A program made the translations under genes and the position numbers. From assembly GCF_030867095.1 (NCBI RefSeq), contig NC_081828.1, forward strand, positions 4,594,001 through 4,658,000: a DNA stretch of 64,000 nt. Direction: 5' to 3'. Below, in pieces: positions 35,216 through 47,224 of this stretch (its first letter is position 1; each line of letters starts with the position of its first letter). The DNA is from Alligator mississippiensis (Eukaryota > Chordata > Crocodylia > Alligatoridae). The notes beneath the pieces are model-generated. The model saw only the letters and a list, made by a program, of their open reading frames with translations. It had not been told where the DNA came from and did not search any database.

Positions 35216-38035
35216 GCGCCAAGCTGAATAAGGGCACCAGGTGGCAGCAGAGTGATTCCCAAATATTATTGAACAGCCTCAACTGAAAAGCTTTGGCCTG
35301 CAGGGAAGGCAGGAACAGCTAAATCCATTTGAATTTTGCCATGTATGACTTCTGGCCATGTCAGAGCCCTCCTTTGTCCTTGCTCAAGTCAGTTATAGAC
35401 TTGAGAGATCCACATTTCAATGGTTCAAACCCTCCTGCCAAGGCAAAGTTTTAATCTCAAGCATTTCGCCAAGGCTAAGTTTTAAAACAACTCTCTCTCT
35501 GCAAAGTTTTATTTAAGAAATCCCACAGAATGAAGCGGAGGAATCGATACTGAGTGGGTGATGTGATGGGCCGGGGACTAAGGTCATACATGGCTCAGAG
35601 AAGAAGCAGAGCGATTTGGAAGGACGAATCAACTCGCGTTCGTGGTCCAGTTGGGGAAATGAAGCACGAGGTTCACCTGTGCATGGCACCAGAGCTATGC
35701 ACTGCTTTTGTGTAGTTGTTCTTTGTCTTGCAGCAATGCCCAGGCATGGGACCAGGCCCCCCTCCTGCTAGATGCTGATTTAGGAACGATTCCTATGCAA
35801 GCGCCATCAGCTGCAGTCTCTCCCCCACCGCCAGCTCTGGTGCTCAGTTCTGTTATTTGGGGATAGCAGGATGAATGCGGTCCCCTGGCAGATCTCTGTT
35901 AGAAAACAATCTGCACTTGCAGCAGGGGCACCTGGTTTCAGAAAGGCACCAGCTAAAAGGATCAAGTTCACTGGCTGCAGAGTAGACTAGGCCACCCAGG
36001 ACCGTCATCATTTGGGCTTTGGATGCTCCAGGTTTCACAACATGAGCAGATAGAGATGCTGTCTCTTCAGCCTGGCTTCTTGTTCCTGCTTCCCATGTCC
36101 GTGTGTCCCGGAGTCCCTGCCTACAGACTCCTGGCACTGCCTGCACTAGATGTGGAGATTGCTCACCGACTATGACCGATTCATACTTTCCAACCCCCTC
36201 TTGCAGTCTCAGCCCTTGGCCTGGATCCTCCTCCGAGTACTTGTTTATCCCTGTACCCCTCCAGGAGCGCACCATCTCTCCACCAAGATGCCTAAAGAAG
36301 GTGAATGGAAGCATTAATCTTGATGGGGGTGTGTTGTCTCTTATGGAAGCCCTCAACCATATTTCACATAGACCATCAAAAAGCCCACTGGCGCTTAACT
36401 CTCAGTGTGGGCTGGGTAATTCATTCCTCGGGAGGTGAAAGACGCTGCATCCTCTTATTGGTCCTTCTTGATGGATTACAAAAATGGTTTACAAATGTGG
36501 CCCATTTCAACAGCATCCCTGCTTCCATGTGAATACGAGTGCACCAGGTAACCAGTTCCTAGCAGTGCTATTGTAAGTCTCGCACTACTTGGCCTCTTTC
36601 CCCAACGCGCCAGCTCCCGGAGTCAGGTGATTAACAAAACAATCTCTCTCTTTGTAAGTAAAGTTTCCAGCTGCTTTGGTTGTGGAGCAAATGAATGTCA
36701 TGTTCAAGCCATAAAGGCTCAGAAAATAGAAGAGGAATAACTAAACCCACGTAGCTTATTTTATTAAAAAAATCTCTTAAATTCTTAGGAAGTCTCCTGA
36801 TTTTTTAACACTGATTTAGCAATATTGTACATCATCACGTGTCCATTGAAATCCACAGCAAAGCTCCCATCTATTGGATGCTGTAGCAACGATCTCATTG
36901 TGCCCTTGCAAAGGTGGATCCATGAAGCCCTCAGGGCATCCCAAGAAGATACAGGTATTGAGAGTATTGGATTGTATTTCCCATCTACCCAGGGAAAAAC
37001 AGACACAGGGAAGTCAGCTATAGGACTTGGGTGTGCAGCTAGTGCTGTGGTGGAGGAGATGGGACAAAGCCCAGCAGGCTGTTTCTGGTCCTTTGCTCTG
37101 TCACTAATAGTTTGCCCTTATGCTGCACCTTATGTTTTTAAAACACTTCCAGGACATTCAGAGTCACTGAATGAATGCATGCTCTTGTAACGCCCCTGTG
37201 GGGTTAAGTATTCTTTGTATACTGCTGCATAACTTCATCATAAAGGTGGGTAAACTGAGGCATGGAGAGACTCAATAAACTGTTCTGACTTCAAGTTGCA
37301 GCCCTTTCAGAACAAGTAGATCTACCTAGAGCACGCTGGCCTCTTTGAAGATGTGTGGTCTCCTGGGATCTAATTGGCACATACAATTCCTTATTTTTCT
37401 CCACTCAAAGAGATTCAGGACACACTTGCTTCCTCCTCATAAGGGTTCAAGTTCAAACCTCAAGGCCATCAGGGCAAATCTAGAATAGTTGCCTTAAAGG
37501 TCATGGTTTAGTTTGGTTTCAGGCACTAAACGCTTCTCTCCCTGTATGTAGCTCCAGTATTGCCAAGCCTATAAGCCAAGAGAAGACGTCTCCAAGCATT
37601 TATTGCTTTTGATTTGAGACTCTTTTCCTTCCTGTGGTATCTTCAGTCAATGCAAGGCTCCCTCTCAGTGGTTAATAGCAAGCTCCTTTTCCTTCCCACC
37701 CATTGTGCTGCTTTGCCATTCGTGGACCTTCCTACACATGACCACTTCTGATTGGTTGGGTGTTTCCAACAGGCTTGCTCTTCAACTTGGCCACTGCCTT
37801 CACGGGACATCCAAGGTGTCCATTCATGGCCTATGCACTATTCCACTGTCTTCTCTCTTGCACATGAGGCTCCATCATCCAATCAAGGAACACGAACACC
37901 ACCATATGATACTGGTGGCTAATTATCCATCTGGAATAGCCTTGACTTAAGACAAACTGAGCAGCCGGAGAGCAACAACTCATGGGGTGCAAATGTTTTG
38001 CCCAAGTTGTTTGGTGCATGGTGACAAAATGGCCA
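35216..38035. other. Intergenic DNA, one MIR-like piece
   Basis: No gene recognised, although several frames exceed 100 codons (35853-36356, 36103-36438, 36825-37190). None has motifs or splice support. About 37190-37290 carries a SINE/MIR-like phrase ('gtgggtaaactgaggcatgg'). Confidence 0.4.
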
Positions 38036-38039
38036 ATGA

Positions 38040-38185
38040 ATGAAGTCCGGCCCACTGTGATGGATACAAGGTTAGGCCTGAGTTACAAATGCTACATGCA
38101 GAAAACCACTGGATGAAGTGCTATGGCCCGTGATGTATAGAAGTTCAGACTAGATGGTCCCTTAAATCTATGGGTATGGGTCTGA
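38040..38185 (+). mobile_element. CR1/L3-type LINE 3' tail
   Basis: The 3'-end phrase 'cagactagatggtcccttaa' followed by 'atctatgggtatg' is typical of CR1/L3 tails. Short and degenerate. Confidence 0.6.
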
Positions 38186-38788
38186 ATTTCTTCAGTAGAC
38201 ATCTTGATTCATCTCAAATTCTTACCAAAGGTACACAATCCAGGTCAAGGATCACTTTCTTTAATATTGACACTGAACAATGAGGTTAAGATCCCACCAC
38301 TCTATGTTACCCAGGTCACTACCTCCAATCTGCTTCCTCTAAGCCCCTTGGGTCTATGCCAAAAGCTGGCTCAGTTCAAGAGGGAAAAGCACCACCTACT
38401 AGTAATCCATCACCCATATTACAAACTGCATGCCCGGGGTCTCTTTTCCCAGTCGCCTATCCCGAATACTGGCCAAACCATAGCCTTTCTGGAACCGAGA
38501 GCAAAGCCAGCTGCACTGTGATGGTTTACAGGGTGTGTTCACAAAGTGCCCAGATTGAGAGACCTCAGGAGAAGGCAAAAGACATCCCCGCTAAACAAGG
38601 GGAGGAATTAGTGATATATCAGTTAGAGACACTAGCTGAAGATCCTTTTGAATCAGAGAGGGAAGTTAAATACAAATCTCTACTTAAGGGATAGGTTTTT
38701 TGACTCCAGCTAGTGGTTAGTAGCAAGGGTTTCTTGCTGTCCAAACCAGTTATACAAGTGCCAGCTTTTGCTCACAGATTGCCTAGGA

Positions 38789-38936
38789 CAGTGGTTTTCA
38801 ATCTGTGGTCCACAGACCCCTGGGGGTCCACAGACTATGTCTAAGGAGTCCACAAAAGATGACAATGATCAATCAAATGTACATGAATACCCACACTTAC
38901 AATTCAAAAGAGGTCCAGCACCTACATTCAAAAAAA

Positions 38937-38968
<32 letters not shown>

Positions 38969-39005
38969 GGGGCTCCACTAATGAAAAAACCGTTGAAAAC
39001 CACCG
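38789..39005. mobile_element. hAT-type MITE with long G tract
   Basis: Ends CAGTGGTTTTCAA and, on the other strand, CGGTGGTTTTCAA. It carries 'ctgtggtccacagacccctg' typical of hAT MITEs. Flanking 8-bp sequences match at 5 of 8. The middle holds A/T runs and about 25 consecutive G (about 38948-38972). Confidence 0.7.
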
Positions 39006-39235
39006 GCTTAAGCAGTCCAGCTGGAGGAAGTATCGCCCAAAGAAAATGAAGCTTATGGGCCCAATTCTCAGCTGAAGATCTGGCTGTTTTTGAAAAGACT
39101 CATATTTGCAATGGCGAAACTCAACACCAGACTCACCTGTAACCATGCAAGTTACTCAGTGAAAACCTCTTTCCACTCATTTATCTGGGGAGGTTTTCCT
39201 CTTGCCTGGATATCAGTTTCCCTCATTTGTTGCAT

Positions 39236-39345
39236 GTGATGAAGTGGGAATCAACCCATGAAAGGTTGTGCTATCTATATATCGAGAGACAGAGGCAGGA
39301 ACCTTGCCTACCTATGTCCTTAGACCAACATGGCTACAACTAAAA
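39236..39345 (+). repeat. Dispersed repeat with hammerhead-like hairpin
   Basis: Begins TGATGAAGTGGGAATCAACC then CATGAAAGG, a small TGGG/CCCA hairpin placed between TGATGA and GAAA. It ends 'ccttgcctacctatgtcctt' then 'agaccaacatggctacaac', the tail also seen at about 63400-63440. Same dispersed family as 62543-62576 and 63152-63440. Confidence 0.5.
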
Positions 39346-39390
39346 ACCCAGCATATATTTCTATATTTTATAGATAATATATGGTATGTG

Positions 39391-39420
39391 CGCGCACACA
39401 CACACGCGCGCACACACATT
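39391..39420. repeat. (CA/CG)n alternating microsatellite
   Basis: About 30 bp of alternating purine-pyrimidine sequence mixing CG and CA steps. Prone to length change and to left-handed DNA. Confidence 0.85.
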
Positions 39421-39567
39421 TTGGTTATTCTATAAGGTGCAAATCAATCCTCATTTCACAACCTAGCTGGTTCTTTTAAAAAGTTTAGGATCGTGAGCTG
39501 CTTTTATTTACAAATTAAATAAAGTAAGATTGGAACAGAGAATCATTCCCCCAAGTACTTCCTTAAA

Positions 39568-39645
39568 TGGGAAGGGCAGGACAAGGTGGCACCTTAGAGA
39601 CTAACTGGGAAAAGATATGCAATGAAAGTGTTGTCATCAGTGTAC
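39568..39645 (-). repeat. Dispersed repeat tail (same class as 62462-62600)
   Basis: On the - strand it reads 'ctgatgacaacactttcatt' and 'cagttagtctctaaggtgcc', a tail phrase shared with the other hammerhead-like dispersed repeats. Confidence 0.45.
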
Positions 39646-40324
39646 CAGAGCAGGGAACTGGGTGGATTCTAGTCCTAAGCGCACTATATAAATGCATACT
39701 TCCCTGCATCTCTAAATTGTCTGTAAAATGGCCAGTACTGATCTACTTCACAGCAGCGTGATGAAGCTAGCAGTTGTAAAAGTGCTAGGAGATTGTGAGA
39801 TGCCAAGGGCTGCATTTCAGTCCTCTCAAATCTGTGTGACAGACTCGTAGAGCTCACGTTGCCCATGCTTCCTTTCACCATGCCAACCCAGAGTTTTCAG
39901 CCAAAAGGATCGTGCAGGAAAAAAAAAAGAGGAGAAATGCAAAGCTGATCAGAAAGCTTTTTTTTTTTTTGGCAGAAAAAACCTCCATTTCTGACCAAAT
40001 TGGGAAATCGTCCTGGCCAGCTCTGGTAACACAAATACATAATCACATTAGTGCTGATGAGGCCTGACTTGAATATGGTTTCAAACACCAATTCAGGGCC
40101 TTTTCCTGCAGCCCTCAAAAGAGAGAAAAAGCTTTCCTGGATTTGAAGGTCATCTGCCTGTATCCAGACCAGTCAGTCATTCTGGGGGTACACCAACACA
40201 TTAATAAGAATTGAACATATGGCACGGTCAAAGGCTCAATACAGGGATAAGGGTGAATTTTAGTGGCCGGTGTTACACACATACTCAGGATAGACAGTAG
40301 CATAGCTGTATAGTGAGCCCTCTC

Positions 40325-40410
40325 CCTCCCACCCCGTGGCTAAGTGGGGCATGAGCCCCTCCCCCCCCCCCCCCGGCCAAGCGGGGCATGAGCCCCCCCT
40401 ACCCCGTGGC
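40325..40410. repeat. GC-rich imperfect tandem repeat
   Basis: Two neighbouring copies of a unit near 'ccccgtggctaagtggggca' followed by 'tgagcccc', then C-rich runs (about 40332-40360 and 40372-40410). Low-complexity DNA. Confidence 0.6.
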
Positions 40411-41099
40411 CTCTCACCCTCCCATCAGTCCCCTACAACTTCCCCGTAGTGGGTCCAATAGCTTGGAGGGGCCAAGCAGCAGCAGCATGAGGTTCACGAG
40501 CAGCAGCATGGTGGGGAGGAATATCACATCCAGTTTTTGCTGCAGAAAAAAACCTGGTGTTTAAATAGCCATATCAGATGCAAAAAAAAGGAGGCGACAT
40601 CACCCCACTGCCGCTTTTGCAGCAAACACCGCTGTTTCCCAGCATGCTTAGCTGGCCAGTGATGCCTTAGGGGCTAGATGTTTTAAATGGTACCCAATCT
40701 GTGGATGCCATCATACTACAGGGGCATGAAACAACCCTTCTCTCTCAAGCCCACATTAAAAGGGCCCATGAAAGCAAAGAAACCCAGCGTGAGAAACAGT
40801 CAGCTCGGCCAGATCGAGATCTCCTCTCAAGGTTTCATCTCAGATGGCTCTCTTTAAGGCCATGACATTTCTGTACTTTTCTCCCGCCTCTCTTTTGACA
40901 ATCACCATGGCTACAAGCGCAGCAAATCAAACAGCATTTTATTAGGGGGGAGGGGGGGCACCATCAATCCAGTTAATGCCACCAACTGGCTCTGCTGGCA
41001 TTAATGGGAGGTGGCAGCGAGACAGTTAGGGAAACCAGTTTGTGTGTTTAGTACCAAATATCCACCCCCCCTCCTCTTTTTTTTTCCCCCTGAATCACA

Positions 41100-41440
41100 A
41101 ACAATGGAGCTAAAAGGTTAGGTATCAGCCTGATAATCGTGAATGACGTGTCATTATTACATGCCACACGTTTATTATCTCCCACTACAGCAGTGTCACA
41201 GGCGGCTGGAGGAGGGCAGATAACCGGGTTCCTTCATGCAGATGGTTTATTATCAGGATGCTCCAGGAGGAGGTTTAAGACAGTTAGTGATGCTGTTTGC
41301 CAGTTAAAGATTAGAGACCCCAGAGAATAATTAACAATCCCAAAACCCAGTTTTCTGCAGGATTCTTATGCTTTCTCTCCCCTCCTCCATCCTCTTTAAT
41401 CTATTCATTCTAGCAGGTGTAATAAAGTGATAAGGAGAGG
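41100..41440. promoter_or_regulatory. Candidate enhancer: GATA/E-box cluster
   Basis: Five WGATAA sites in about 300 bp of unique sequence: TGATAA 41131-41136, TTATCT 41175-41180, AGATAA 41218-41223, TTATCA 41250-41255, TGATAA 41428-41433. Two sit in recognised composite arrangements. CAGGTG (41414-41419) is followed by exactly nine bases and GATA, the TAL1-E2A/LMO2/GATA1 complex site. On the - strand CTG-N7-AGATAA covers 41175-41190. A CTG-N9-AGATAA lies at about 41206-41223. In mammals a TAL1 erythroid enhancer (+40 in mouse, about +51 in human) lies beyond PDZK1IP1 on the side facing the CYP4 genes, which is this interval. Motifs are seen; enhancer function is inferred. Confidence 0.5.
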
Positions 41441-42055
41441 CTCCGGGGATGTTTGTTTGACTGCTGTGGGTATACAAACCAACAATGAATGGTGGTTTAC
41501 TGCTGGCTTTTGCTTGCTTGAACTGAAACCAAAAACTTTTCCAGCCACCTCTGTCATTCAGCCCTAGCCCAAATCCCACCTGGACACAGAGGGCTCTCGT
41601 GGAACCAGCCACGTTTTCCTCTTCTCCCATCAGATCGATCCAGCTCCTTGCCAGAATTGCAAGCAGATGTGAGAACCCAGGGACAGCTTTCTTCCATTTC
41701 TATTCTCTCCCCCACTTCTTCAGTTTGGATTTTTGGTTTCTCTGGGTGACTTCTGGTCCATTGTTATTGCAAAAATTAAAAAAAAAAAAAATGCTTGCTA
41801 CGTGCATCCCAACAGCCTCCCAGGATGCAAACCTTATTTCCATAGAGCAGTCAGAGCCCTGATGAGCTCTCGCGCAATGCAAGCAGCATAAGACAGGATG
41901 CTTCCTCTTAAAGTTGTAGTTGAAATCAAAGGTACCAGTCAGACTATTGCTCCATCTCCCAAATAATGAGACTTATGAACAGGCATTTCTCACATTGATC
42001 TCTCCTAGGTTTTTGTTGCAATGGCCATTTAAATACAATGAGATTTATATTGCCT
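41441..42055. other. Unique intergenic DNA
   Basis: Non-repetitive sequence flanking the GATA cluster. No gene recognised. Confidence 0.35.
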
Positions 42056-42140
42056 CTTGATTACATGGTCTTCAGGGTTGGACTCGATGATCTTCCGAAG
42101 CCCCTTCCAGCCCTAACATCTATGAAATCTATGAAAATCC
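42056..42140 (+). mobile_element. CR1 3' tail
   Basis: Contains 'gggttggactcgatgatctt', 'cccttccagccctaacatct' and the terminal ATGAAATCTATGAAA repeats of CR1. A very short 5'-truncated insertion. Confidence 0.85.
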
Positions 42141-43639
42141 ATGAGCCCTGGGCCCTGATTGGCACCAGTGGAAAATGCATTGAACACAAAGATCACCTTC
42201 AAAACAAGGAAAGGTCTTCTCTTTTTCTCTATTAATCCATCACTACCAGCTGAAGGATTCAACCCCTGATTTTGTGCAACACTTAAGCTCAACTGTTTTT
42301 TTTTCTATGTGCGTACAGCACCGGACACAGCAGTCCGCGGCTGGCAATCCCAGCTTCTACAGCCGTACAAGTGGTGCTGCCATGATAAAACAAAAGGAAG
42401 CCTTTACACCAGTTTAAAACCAGTAGCACCTGTTGGATTTACTGGGATTAGTAATTTACACTGCCATTATCACTAGGCCGGCTGTTCATTGGAATTAGCG
42501 GGAGCTTTGCCTCGCACTGCAGTAGGAGCTAGCCCTCCAAAATCCTCCAAGAAAAGAAGCAGGCATCTTCATTGCCCCAGGCTGGTCAGAAGTAGAGAGA
42601 CAAGGCTCAGATGTCACCTCCCCCCCTTAAGTTTTTCTGCAGTTGCCAGACAGAGGATGTCCACTCAAAAGGGTATCAGGAAAACAACTGGTTTCAGAAT
42701 GCCACGGAGCTCTCCCCCGTTATCTTTTATGCATGCATGAAATGTATGTTAAGACACATGCCTGATAACGAAACGCCCTGTTCTCCCTCAGTCAGTCAGT
42801 CTCTTGCAGATGTGCCTGGCAATTTTGTGATAGTCCTTCTGCCAGCAAGATGAGCAGACGCAGTAACTCAAACCGGTCTACAGTGGGAATTCCCATTTCC
42901 CTTGCATTTATATGCAGTTCCCGAGGTGCTCTGTTGCTTGCTTTGGGGTTGCGTGGGGGTCACAGCTGCGGTTGTGCAGGTAATTCTAGCAAGACTGCCT
43001 AAGCAGCCACTCATAGAAAGACATTTAAACTAATTACCCAGCTTCAGGAAGGACTGGCATCTCACACTGAGCTGGTTACACAATTAGTGGTAGCACCACT
43101 AACTAGTTTAAAGCTCATTTGAGTACATCTGCATTATGCTGCAGTCCTAGCAGTCATTGCAATGGAGCCATCCCCTTAATTATTCCAGCTAGAGTCACCA
43201 GTTGTTTTAGGTAGATGTCCCAGAGGTAGATGCCAACACGCAGGTGTGAATGTGCCCACTGCAGTTCCTAGGGCTTGTGCTCAAGCTGCTGTACACCGAG
43301 ATGAAAAGTCAAGGGTAGGAACTTGCAGAGGGATGTGAAACGAGGGGTGGGATTAGGCATGACCTTGTTAGAGGATGATGCATGACGGCCACGTGCGACA
43401 GGCCCTGTACTTCAGACTAGAGGAGCTTCAGAGCCGCTGTAGTTTACATCAACCCATTACACCAAGCTCCAAATGAGCTGCCCAGCCAGACACCAGGTGC
43501 ACATAGATTTTTTGCTAGCCACCCTATGTTTCACTTTTAAAATCACCTGCGCTGCACACAGGCAGAACCCCCCCCCCCTCTACTCACTAGGGATAATAAT
43601 TTACCACCCTTTAAAAGCAACACCGCAGAGGCAAAACTC
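42141..43639. other. Intergenic DNA, nothing recognised
   Basis: No gene or named repeat recognised. Confidence 0.35.
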
Positions 43640-46157
43640 ATGCAAAATGCGGGTTTTGGGTTCCTCAACCACGGTCTGCACTTCAATGAGAGAGGAGTTG
43701 GGAAGGGATGGCCTCCGCCTCACTTGGAAAGGGAAGCTCATCTTGGCCAGAATAGCTGACCTTCTTGACAGGGCTTTAAACCGAGACCGCTGGGAGACGA
43801 GCGGTCTACTATCACTTGTAGCCCAGGTCATGTCAGCCGCACTACCAACACCTTGGGCAGCCCAAGGGAACCCGCCCTGGCAACAGCCCAAGGAAAGGTC
43901 CCCCTTCACCCCTCAGGGAAGCATCGGGCTTCTCATGGCAGACTTAACTGCCTGTACACAAACGCCAGGAGCTTGGGAAATAAGCAGGAGGAACTGGCCT
44001 TTCTCCTATGCAATAATCACTGCAACCTTGTAGTGATTACGGAGACCTGGTGGGGCTCCACCTACGATTGGCCGGTGGCAGTAGAGGGTTACACCATGTA
44101 TAGAAAAGACCGTGTGGGGAAGAGGGGTGGGGTGTTGCTCCCTACATCGAGGATCAGCTCACCTCTCTGAAGATCGAGTTTCCAAACCAGGAAGAGCATC
44201 TCGACACCCTCTGGGTCAAGATATGAGGAGGACATGAGGAGAGTGACATACTGGTAGGAGTCTACTATAGGCCTCTCCACTAAGAGGAAGAACTAGATCG
44301 GGAATTCAACAGGGAACTGGTTGAAGCCGCAAGCTCCCGATGCATGATCGTCATGGGGGACTTCAACTTCCCTGACACCTCTTGGGATAACCAGACAGCC
44401 AAATCTGACAGGTTGTATAGCTTTCTCATATGCATTGATGACCTCTACCTAACCCAGGAGGTCTATGAGTCAACTAGGGGAAAGGCATTGCTCGATCTGG
44501 TCCTGGCCAAAGGGGAGGACTTGGTGAGTGACGTGCGGATCGAGGGGAAGCTTGGTGTCAGCGACCATGAATTGGGCACCTTAGTTCACCAAAGAGCAGG
44601 CAAACCCCTCAGTAAAACAGAAGTCCTTAACTTTGGGAAGGCTGACTTCTGCAAACAGAGAGCTGGTCAGTCAGGCAGGCAATTAGAGGCTGTACCCTCC
44701 CCCCAGAAAAGAGAGTACATGAGGAATGGTCATTGCTCAAAAACAATCCTTGAAGCACAGGGGAAAGCTATACCGTCTTGCAAGAAATGCAGTCAACGGG
44801 CAGGGAAGCCCCTATGGCTGAATAAGGAACTGTTGGACCTCATTATGATCAGAAGAGTAGCCTACACCAGCTGGAAAACAGGAGGCACCAAAGAGGATTA
44901 ACTCTGCTCTCACCTGCACCTGTAGAGAGCGGTCAAGAAAAGCCAAGGCACAAACCGAACTCAGGCTAGCCACGGGAATCAAGAACAACAAAAAAAGTCC
45001 TTCTTTAGATATGTGAGTAGTAAAAAGAACAAGGACAGTGTTGGGCCCTTGTGAGATCCAATGGGGCAACTGACATCAAATGCCCAGGAAAGGGCCAGTC
45101 TCCTAAATGACTTTTTTGCATCGGTTTCTCACCCTCCCAGGAGGATCACACTATCAGGAATGGCACAAGCCATTCTGGGAGCGGGCGACGGGCCCAAAAA
45201 TCGACGTGGATCAGGTGAGGGAACACCTCGAGAAACTAGACATTCACAAGTCCACAGGCCCAGACAAGATGACCCAAGAATCTTGAAGGAGCTGGCAGAC
45301 ATCACTGCACCCCCCTTGGCAGAGATATTTGAAAATTCATAGCACTCAGGCAAGGTCCTGGATGACTGGAAAAAAGCCAACATGATCCCTATCTACAAGA
45401 AAGGGAGGCGGGATGACCCAGGGAACTATAGACCAATCAGTCTGATGTCCATCCCTGGAAAAATCCTGGAGAAAATTGTCAAGGGATCCATCAACGTCAG
45501 ACTAATTGAAGGCAAGCTTCCGAATGCCAGCCAACATGGCTTTCTGACTGGCAGGTCTTGCCTGACCAACCCCATCTCCTTCTATGACCAGGTAACATGT
45601 GCCCTGGACAAGGGAGATGATGTGGACCTCATTTGTCTGGATTTCAAGAAGGCTTTTGACCTAGTTCCCCCTGATGTCCTCATGATTAAGCTGGGGAACT
45701 GTGGCCTTGATCATTATACAGTCCAATGGCTAGGGAACTGGCTACAGGGTTGGACCCAAAGAGTACTAGTTGATGGGAACAAATCAACGTGGCGCAGGAT
45801 GACCAGTGGAGTCCCTCATCAGGGCTCAGTACTTGGGCCAGTACTCTTTAACATCTTCATCAATGTTCTGGATTCAGGAGTCAAACATGACCTGGCCAAG
45901 TTCGCAAATGATAACAAATTATGGGAGACGGCTGACACGCTGCAGGACAGGCTGGGAATACAGGCCAACCAGGACATGCTCTCAAGGTGGGCCAACCAAA
46001 ACCCAATGGCCTTCAATGAAGAGAAGTATAAGGTGCTGTACCTCAGTAGGAAAACCCCCCAATATGCTCACAGGCTCGGCCGTGCTATGCTCACTACCAC
46101 GACCGAAAGGAACTTGGGGGTCTTGATTGACCACAAAACGAACATGAGCCACCAATG
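43640..46157 (+). mobile_element. Older CR1 LINE, left part (interrupted)
   Basis: An older long CR1 on the + strand. It starts within ORF1 (REELGRDGLRLTWKGKLILA, then DLLDRALN at about 43780). ORF2 endonuclease follows: LNCLYTNARSLGNKQEELAF at about 43950, ITETWWGSTYDW, MYRKDRVGKRGGV and VMGDFNFPDTSWDNQT at about 44350. The reverse transcriptase comes next: DDPGNYRPISLMSIPGKILE at about 45410, QHGFLTGRSCLTNPISFYDQ, CLDFKKAFDLVPPDVL, VPHQGSVLGPVLFNIFINV and FANDNKLWE (normally FADDTKLWG, catalytic Asp changed) at about 45900. Several frame changes and stops between 44160 and 45380. It breaks off after NMSHQC at about 46157, where a younger CR1 begins, and resumes at 50234. Confidence 0.93.
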
Positions 46158-46213
46158 CCCAGGGGGACAAGGCTAACCGGAGCTGGTCTAAGGCCTCCAC
46201 CCAGACCGAGCCC

Positions 46214-47184
46214 ATGGGGGAGCTGATGTCCCCCTACCTCCTGGGGTGTGGGGGATCCCCGGCAGGGCCGGGGGGGGCAGAGATTGGGGGCCCCCACACC
46301 TGTCCGGCAGGTGCCCATTTTAGGGCTCTGGAGGCGCAGGTGAGGGAGCTCCGGGAGGAGGTTAGCAGGCTCAGGGGGATCAGGGAGGCGGAGGATGAGA
46401 TTGACAGCTATTTCCTCTCCCTGCAGGCCCAGGCACCCAAGGAAGAAGCAGCCCGGGGAAAGCCCTCCGCAGCAGAGTGGCAGACGGTCACAGCCAGGAC
46501 CGGAGCAGCTCGCAGCGAACCGGTACCAGCTTCTCCAGTCCGACTGGAGAACAGGTACGAGGCCCTGGCAACCCTGCAGGATATGGAAGGGGAGGAGGAA
46601 ACCCTTGGGCAGGAAGAAACACTACATTCTTCACACTCCGAACAGGTCAAGAGATCCAAGAGGACCCAGAGGAGGAGGTGACGAGTGCTCGTCATAGGCG
46701 ACTCCATCCTGAGAGGTACGGAAGGGCCCATCTGTCGCCAGGACCCCTCAGCATGAGAGGTATACTGCCTCCCTGGAGCAAAGATTTGGGATGTGACGGA
46801 GGTAATCCAGGCCAGGATCAAGCCCACCGATTACTACCCCATGGTCCTAGTCCATGCGGGTACTAATGATGCGGCCAGGAGAACACCCGACCACCTGATG
46901 GCGGACTACAGTGCTCTGGGCGGCTGAGGGAGTTCGGTGCACAGGTGGTTTTCTCTTCCATCCTACCAGTGAACAGGCGCAGAAGACGGCAGGAGAACTG
47001 CATCAGAGAGACCAACTGGTGGCTTCGGCAATGGTGTCTCGAGGCAGGCTTCGGCTTCCTGGACAACGACCTGCACATCACGACAAGGGACATGCTCAGC
47101 TGGGATGGGCTTCACCTGTCCCCCAAAGGTAAGCGTGTGTTTTCTTCTAGGTTGGCGGATCTCCTCCGGCGGGCTTTAAACTAG
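46214..47184 (+). pseudogene. CR1 ORF1 with SGNH/esterase domain, broken
   Basis: The CR1 ORF1 protein binds the LINE RNA and has an esterase-type domain. ATG 46214 opens a segment with a coiled coil (LEAQVRELREEVSRLRGI, about 46330-46385). The SGNH hydrolase domain follows: VLVIGDSILRG (GDS, about 46690), PMVLVHAGTNDAARR (GTND, about 46858) and LSWDGLHLSPKGKRVFSSRL (Asp-x-x-His, about 47100). It ends LLRRALN at 47182-47184. All SGNH blocks survive. In-frame TGA codons lie at 46679-46681, about 46754 and about 46925, and the frame shifts by one near 46930. It is a pseudogene, but a fresh one. Confidence 0.85.
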
Positions 47185-47224
47185 GCTCGTCGGGGGGAGG
47201 GGAAGCTGTGGACCACCAAACCAT

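Noticed and set aside
35853-36438. Overlapping long frames on both strands (167 and 111 codons)
   Set aside because: No domain, no start context, no splice sites, and the two overlap antisense. Treated as chance.
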